The notes below the pieces were generated by a model, which worked only from the letters and a program-made list of their open reading frames with translations, was not told the origin of the DNA and searched no databases. DNA of 64,000 nt from Candidatus Gastranaerophilales bacterium. Its GTDB lineage: Bacteria > Cyanobacteriota > Vampirovibrionia > Gastranaerophilales > Gastranaerophilaceae. Within the stretch, counting starts at the first letter, position 1. Every line of letters begins with the position of its first letter. Of the stretch, positions 59,391 through 64,000 are shown one piece after another. Location of the stretch: contig CANQLJ010000002.1 in assembly GCA_947624685.1 (NCBI GenBank), forward strand, positions 45,465 to 109,464. Reading direction: 5' to 3'. The position numbers were made by a program, and so were the translations under genes.

Positions 59391-59447
59391 GGGCGGTCAG
59401 CTCAGGTGGTCTGGGTGGGAGTCCGACAACGGGTTAGGTCCGACAAA
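59391..59447 (+). repeat. tRNA-like 5' fragment repeat, copy B
   Basis: GGGCGGTC followed by the 49-nt core AGCTCAGGTGGTCTGGGTGGGAGTCCGACAACGGGTTAGGTCCGACAAA (59399-59447), identical to copy A; start-to-start spacing 79 nt. Confidence 0.85.
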
Positions 59448-59483
59448 TGAAAATTGAATAAATAAGTTTTAAGAATATATTAA

Positions 59484-59557
59484 GGGCTATTAGCTCAGGT
59501 GGCTAGAGCGCACCCCTGATAAGGGTGAGGTCCCTGGTTCGAGTCCAGGATGGCCCA
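59484..59557 (+). tRNA. tRNA-Ile (anticodon GAT)
   Basis: Cloverleaf: acceptor GGGCTAT/ATGGCCC, D-arm GCTC..GAGC, anticodon stem CACCC-CTGATAA-GGGTG, T-arm CCTGG-TTCGAGT-CCAGG, discriminator A; CCA not encoded. Confidence 0.96.
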
Positions 59558-59560
59558 ATT

Positions 59561-59590
59561 AAAAAGGATAACTTCGGTTGTCCTTTTTTA
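59561..59590 (+). terminator. Rho-independent terminator after tRNA-Ile
   Basis: AAAAAGGATAAC-TTCG-GTTGTCCTTTTTT: 12-bp stem with one G-U and a TTCG tetraloop. Confidence 0.9.
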
Positions 59591-59618
59591 TTGTGTATTT
59601 TTTTATGATACCAACAAC

Positions 59619-59880
59619 CCGTCATTGCGGGCTTTACAAAGCGAACAGGCGAGGAAGGAGCCTTGTGGCCAGTATCTTTAGGCGGAGCCGAAGGTGACCC
59701 GCAATCTGTTAAGAAGGAAATACCTAAGGTTAAGAGATTCTGAGTCGGACTCAGAATGACAGTTTACTTTTTTATAAAATACTACCATTGGTCAGACCCT
59801 GAAATAAATTCAGGGTGACACGATACAGAGATATAAACCATTATACCACGTCATTGCGGGCCCCGACCCGCAATCTCTAA
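59619..59880. repeat. Cluster of intergenic palindromic repeats (three types)
   Basis: GTCATTGCGGG...GACCCGCAATCT (59621-59707); ATTCTGAGTC-G-GACTCAGAAT (59737-59757); ACCCTGAA-ATAAA-TTCAGGGT (59796-59816); ATTGCGGG-CCCCGA-CCCGCAAT (59853-59874). Confidence 0.8.
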
Positions 59881-60370
59881 AGTATGTAATCCTCACATTT
59901 TGGACGTTCACTTTTCTTTCCGCCTGTGCAATTGTAGTTAATTGAGTAATTTGATATTTACGGTTAGTTTGGTTTTTCGTTGGTGTTGGCTTCCTGTTTG
60001 GATTTGAGCTGTCGGAAATAATCAGAATACCGCATACAGGCTCAGCCATCCTCACTTCGTTGCGGTGCTTCGCTTTGTAAAACTACCCGTTCAGGAAAAC
60101 GGTCTTTTTGGACTTTTGTTGGTGAAACGTTTAGTTTGCGCACTTATAGCGGTGTTGACTTGTAATTATTTTCTCATTTGAATTTCGGATAAAGTGTTTG
60201 AAGTGTACGCGAAGTAACGATTATTTCGAAAAAGTCCGTTTTGAAAATTTTAAAAAAAATAAAAGCTGATAATTAAATTATCGGTGTTTAAAAGTCATAT
60301 TGGAAGGTGAAAATCGCATTTTTGATGAATTCAAGAGTGCGGTGCGATGAGTACAATTATTTAGATGTCT

Positions 60371-61201
60371 TTATAAATTTAACTTTGCGCTATCGCAATA
60401 ATTTGTCCAAGAAAAAAGCGTTTTGTTTTTATCCAGTTTTGATAATGCTTCCATTTCCTCTGATGTTAATTCAAAATCAAACAGGTTAATATTTTCAATC
60501 ATTCTATCTTTATGGCAGGTTCTTGGAATTACAATAATATTTCTTTGAACTAAAAATTTAAGAGCAATTTGACTTGGAGTTTTTGAATATTTTTGAGCAA
60601 TATTTTTAATTGTCGGATTAGAAAAAATCTCTTTCATTCCTGCTCCTAAAGGACTCCAAGCCATCAAAGAAGTACCATAATTTTTCATTAGATTTTGAAA
60701 TTCTTGTTTTTGGTAGAAAATATGAGCTTCAACCTGATTAATTGCAGGGATTATTTCGCAATTTGAAATAAATTCCCTATATAATCTTTCGCTAAAATTT
60801 GAAATCCCAACCGCTCTAACTTTTCCTTCTTTTTGAGCTTCAATCATAGCTCTATACATTTCATAAGAATTTGAATAAGGTTCGTGGATTAAAATTAAAT
60901 CAATATAATTAACCCTAAGCTCATTTAACGATTGCTCTATACCACTTTTGGCTCTATCATAGCTGTTATTTGAGGAATTTAGCTTTGTCACAAGAAAAAT
61001 ATCTTCTCTTTTAATTCCCGATTTATTAATTGCAACCCCGACCTCTCGTTCATTTCCGTACATTTTAGCTGTGTCGATTAATCTATAACCAACATCTAAT
61101 GCTTCTAAAACGCACCTTTCACAAACACTTCCCGATAATTCCCAAGTGCCAAAACCAACAAGAGGAATTTTATTATTTGAATTTAATTTTATTTCATACA
61201 T
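60371..61201 (-). CDS. Aldo/keto reductase
   Basis: IPLVGFGTWELSG, DVGYRLIDTAKMYGNEREVG, DLILIHEPYSNSYEMY, VGISNFSERL. Confidence 0.93.
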   Translation of the reverse strand: MYEIKLNSNNKIPLVGFGTWELSGSVCERCVLEALDVGYRLIDTAKMYGNEREVGVAINKSGIKREDIFLVTKLNSSNNSYDRAKSGIEQSLNELRVNYIDLILIHEPYSNSYEMYRAMIEAQKEGKVRAVGISNFSERLYREFISNCEIIPAINQVEAHIFYQKQEFQNLMKNYGTSLMAWSPLGAGMKEIFSNPTIKNIAQKYSKTPSQIALKFLVQRNIIVIPRTCHKDRMIENINLFDFELTSEEMEALSKLDKNKTLFSWTNYCDSAKLNL

Positions 61202-61213
61202 AGCGTTACACCT

Positions 61214-62104
61214 TTATTTAATTTTTTCTCGCAATTTTTCCAAAAACATCTTAGAGGCAGGAGAAAATACCTGATATTTTTTCCAAATTAAACACCAGCT
61301 TGCTTCCATCGTTGTTTTTAGTGGGCGAAAACAAAGGTTTGAATCTTTAGAGGTATTTGCAAGATTATTTAGACTGAACATATATCCCATACCCTGTTCG
61401 ACCATAATTGCTCCGTTATAAAAAAGCGTATGAGTTGCTGCAATATTTAAACTATCTTTTTTTTCATTAAACCACCTGTAAAATTCATTATCAGGGGTTG
61501 GTTTTCTAAATGCTTTTCTGGATAAAATCAGAGGAATTTTTTCCATATCTTCAAATGTTATAAATTTTTTATGCGCAAGTTTTGAATCTTTTCTCATAAC
61601 AATTCCCCAAGTATCTTTATCGGGTAAATTTACGGCATTATATTTTGTTAAATCCACAGGTTTCATTACTATTCCAAAATCAAGAAGTCCGTTATCAATC
61701 TTTTCAACTATATCCTCGTGGATTCCACTATACATGTGAAAAATAATATTTTGATAATCTTTTCTAATCTCTTGCATTAAACTTGCAACGCTATTTATTG
61801 AGTTTGTTTCGCCGCTTCCGATATAAATTTCGCCTGAAATTTCTTGTTTTAAAGATGAAAACTCGTTTTTCGTCTTTTCAACCATTTCAACTATTTCTTC
61901 GGCGCGTTTTCTTAAAATCATTCCTTCAGACGTTAAAGTAACATTATGATTTGTTCTAATAAAAAGAGTCTGCCCGAGTTCACGCTCTAAATCCTGCAAT
62001 TGTCTTGATAGCGTAGGCTGCGTTAAATGAAGATAATTAGCGGCACCTGTAATAGAACCGACTCTAGCTACCGCTAAAAAATATTTTAGAACACGAAATT
62101 CCAT
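61214..62104 (-). CDS. LysR family transcriptional regulator
   Basis: N-terminal HTH MEFRVLKYFLAVARVGSITGAANYLHLTQPTLSRQLQDLERELGQTLFIR. Confidence 0.95.
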   Translation of the reverse strand: MEFRVLKYFLAVARVGSITGAANYLHLTQPTLSRQLQDLERELGQTLFIRTNHNVTLTSEGMILRKRAEEIVEMVEKTKNEFSSLKQEISGEIYIGSGETNSINSVASLMQEIRKDYQNIIFHMYSGIHEDIVEKIDNGLLDFGIVMKPVDLTKYNAVNLPDKDTWGIVMRKDSKLAHKKFITFEDMEKIPLILSRKAFRKPTPDNEFYRWFNEKKDSLNIAATHTLFYNGAIMVEQGMGYMFSLNNLANTSKDSNLCFRPLKTTMEASWCLIWKKYQVFSPASKMFLEKLREKIK

Positions 62105-62110
62105 AAACTA

Positions 62111-62139
62111 ATAATATTTATTTTTGTAATACCTGTCAA
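62111..62139 (-). promoter_or_regulatory. Predicted promoter of the LysR gene (leaderless)
   Basis: Minus strand TTGACA (62139-62134), 17 nt, TATTAT (62116-62111), 6 nt, ATG (62104). Confidence 0.6.
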
Positions 62140-62200
62140 GCATAACAGATTATACAATATAAGTATTTGCTATTTTAAAAATATAGTAAATAATAAAAAT

Positions 62201-62431
62201 ATGAATAATGACGATATATTGCAAAATTTAAAAGATGCAGGCTGCGACCTAAAGATTGCCGGTAACATTATTTCGCTAATTAAAACAGGTGATAAAGCAC
62301 CTGCATTAAATCTGATTGCAAAACATAGAAAACAACTTTTAGAGTCATTATACGAAAATCAAAAGAAAATCGATTGTCTTGATTTTTTAATTTTCAATTT
62401 AAAACAAGAAACGAATTTTATTAAAAATTGA
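62201..62431 (+). CDS. Small hypothetical protein (76 aa)
   Basis: ORF divergent from lysR and upstream of the cupin gene; NIISLIKTGDKAPALNLIAKHRKQLLESLYENQKKIDCLDFLIF. Confidence 0.65.
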   Translation: MNNDDILQNLKDAGCDLKIAGNIISLIKTGDKAPALNLIAKHRKQLLESLYENQKKIDCLDFLIFNLKQETNFIKN

Positions 62432-62444
62432 AAGGTGTTAAAAA

Positions 62445-63305
62445 TTGTTTAAAAAAATATCAATAGTAATTCTAACGTTGTTTATATTTCAAAATAGTTT
62501 TGCATTAGCTAAAAAATATGAGGATAAAAATATGAAAGAAACAAAAAAAATAACTCAAAACGCAGGACGGGTACAACTTGGAAATTTTGCACCTGAATTT
62601 GCTCATTTTAATGATGATATTTTATTTGGCGAAAACTGGAATAACCCTGATATTGATACAAAAACAAGAAGCATTATCACAATGACCGCTCTAATTTCGC
62701 AAGGAATAACGGATACGTCTTTAAAGTACCACCTTCAAAACGCTAAAAACCATGGAGTAACAAAATCAGAAGCTGCTGCAATTATAACAAACACTGCTTT
62801 TTATGCTGGATGGCCTAAAGCGTGGGCAGCTTTTAATTTGGCTAAAGAAGTATGGAATGATGAAACTTCCCCAATAAGTAATTTAAGTGAAAAAGATAAA
62901 TACGCAAAAACCATAATGTTTCCAATTGGAAACCCAAATGACGCTTATAAACAATATTTCATAGGTCAAAGTTATATTGCGCCAATTTCAACAAGTCAAG
63001 TTAAGATGTTTAACGTGACATTTGAACCAAAATGCCGCAACAATTGGCATATCCATAAAGCAAAAGAAGGCGGAGGACAGATTTTAATTGCAATCGGCGG
63101 CAGAGGATATTATCAAGAATGGGGTAAAGAGCCTGTTGAGATGAACCCCGGAGATGTTATAAATATTCCTGCTAACGTTAAACACTGGCATGGTGCTGCA
63201 CCTGACAGTTGGTTTTCCCATATAGCAGTTGAAGTTGATGGTATTGAAACAGAAAACGCTTGGCTTGAGCCTGTTAGTGATAGTGAATATAACAAATTGA
63301 AATAG
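62445..63305 (+). CDS. Carboxymuconolactone decarboxylase-like plus cupin fusion, with N-terminal signal-like segment
   Basis: FNDDILFGENWNNPDIDTKTRSIITMTALISQG...AGWPKAWAAFNLAKEV (CMD/AhpD-like), then WHIHKAKEGGGQILIAIGGRGYYQEWGKEPVEMNPGDVINIPANVKHWHGA (cupin). Confidence 0.88.
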   Translation: MFKKISIVILTLFIFQNSFALAKKYEDKNMKETKKITQNAGRVQLGNFAPEFAHFNDDILFGENWNNPDIDTKTRSIITMTALISQGITDTSLKYHLQNAKNHGVTKSEAAAIITNTAFYAGWPKAWAAFNLAKEVWNDETSPISNLSEKDKYAKTIMFPIGNPNDAYKQYFIGQSYIAPISTSQVKMFNVTFEPKCRNNWHIHKAKEGGGQILIAIGGRGYYQEWGKEPVEMNPGDVINIPANVKHWHGAAPDSWFSHIAVEVDGIETENAWLEPVSDSEYNKLK

Positions 63306-63317
63306 TGGTAGGGCAAA

Positions 63318-64000
63318 ATGAAAGATTGTTTTAAAAATAAAGTTGTACTTATCACAGGTGCTGCGCAAGGTATAGGGCTATCTACAGCAAAAGAATTTGC
63401 ACGAGTTGGCGCTAATGTTGTTATGGCAGATGTTGCCGATATGAAAGAGCAAATTGAAGAACTGACAAAATCGGGTTATAGCGCAACTCCTTATATTTGC
63501 GATGTAAGTAAAGAAAACCAAGTTCAAAAAATGGTTAAAGATATTGTTGAAAAATTTGGAAGTTTAGATTGTGCTTTTAATAATGCAGGGGTGCAAACAC
63601 CTCAAAGACCAATGGCGCAGATTTCGTTTGAAGAATTTAATAAAACCATCGATGTTGATTTTCGTGGTGTTTGGAACTGCATGAAATATGAAATCGAACA
63701 AATGTTAAAACAAAATGGCGGGGCAATTGTTAACACTTCTTCTCAAGGCGGAGTTACGGGATTTCCGGGGCAAGCTGCGTACATTGCTTGTAAGCACGCA
63801 GTTATTGGTTTAACAAGAACAGCTGCAATTGATTATGCTTCAAAAGGAATAAGAATTAATGCAGTATTACCCGGGGTAATTCTAACTCCTATGGCAAAAG
63901 ATTTAGTTAAAAGAAATCCTGAAATTGAAAAAGAACTTTTAAGAGATATTCCGAAAGGAAGAATGGGCGAGCCTTATGAGATAGCTCATGCTGTAATGTG
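63318..64000 (+). CDS. Short-chain dehydrogenase/reductase, truncated by window end
   Basis: Read directly: MKDCFKNKVVLITGAAQGIGLSTAKEFARVGANVVMADV...LDCAFNNAGVQTP...; YIACKHAVIGLTRTAAIDYA (YxxxK). Runs off the window. Confidence 0.9.
   Translation, partial: MKDCFKNKVVLITGAAQGIGLSTAKEFARVGANVVMADVADMKEQIEELTKSGYSATPYICDVSKENQVQKMVKDIVEKFGSLDCAFNNAGVQTPQRPMAQISFEEFNKTIDVDFRGVWNCMKYEIEQMLKQNGGAIVNTSSQGGVTGFPGQAAYIACKHAVIGLTRTAAIDYASKGIRINAVLPGVILTPMAKDLVKRNPEIEKELLRDIPKGRMGEPYEIAHAVM

Noticed and set aside
59312-59447. Copies A and B as functional tRNA genes
   Set aside because: No anticodon arm, no complementary 3' acceptor strand and too short; only the 5' part resembles a tRNA.
59312-59447. 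CRISPR array
   Set aside because: Only two repeat copies with no spacer-repeat periodicity beyond them, and no cas genes in the window.
59810-60055. 81-aa minus-strand ORF as a real protein
   Set aside because: C-terminal part is encoded by intergenic palindromes; no SD or recognisable domain. Kept only as part of an unexplained region.
60307-60489. 60-aa plus-strand ORF
   Set aside because: Mostly antisense to the aldo/keto reductase C-terminus.
62201-62431. Small ORF as a toxin-antitoxin component
   Set aside because: No partner gene of TA type; it sits between a divergent LysR and the cupin gene it probably shares a transcript with.

Overview
AT-rich, gene-dense window. Gene content and order suggest a non-photosynthetic cyanobacterial relative (Vampirovibrionia/Melainabacteria, Gastranaerophilales-like); this is inference and untested. 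Housekeeping genes: secDF, rel, ribF, topA, dprA, aroE, pheS, argS, nifSU, and a fixX/fixC pair. Motility and surface genes: fliN, fliL, fliJ, a flagellar hook/rod protein and two type IV prepilin-like proteins. A large envelope region (about 32-55 kb) contains a tight tonB-exbB-exbD-exbD-AsmA-like operon and two further very large AsmA-like proteins, plus a secreted GH13 enzyme and an acyltransferase. The right end has one tRNA-Ile(GAT). It is preceded by two tandem tRNA-like 5' fragments, followed by a cluster of intergenic palindromes, and then by a likely accessory cassette (AKR, LysR, cupin/CMD, SDR). The observations most worth checking are: (1) the ExbBD/TonB motor operon that also encodes an AsmA-like bridge protein; (2) several genes whose -10 box lies 6-7 nt from the ATG, implying leaderless mRNAs; (3) the tandem tRNA-derived repeats; (4) a membrane-anchored, divergent GH77-like protein with a recognisable catalytic triad. 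I found no CRISPR array, rRNA, transposase or prophage. No homology search was run; product calls come from motif recognition in the supplied translations.
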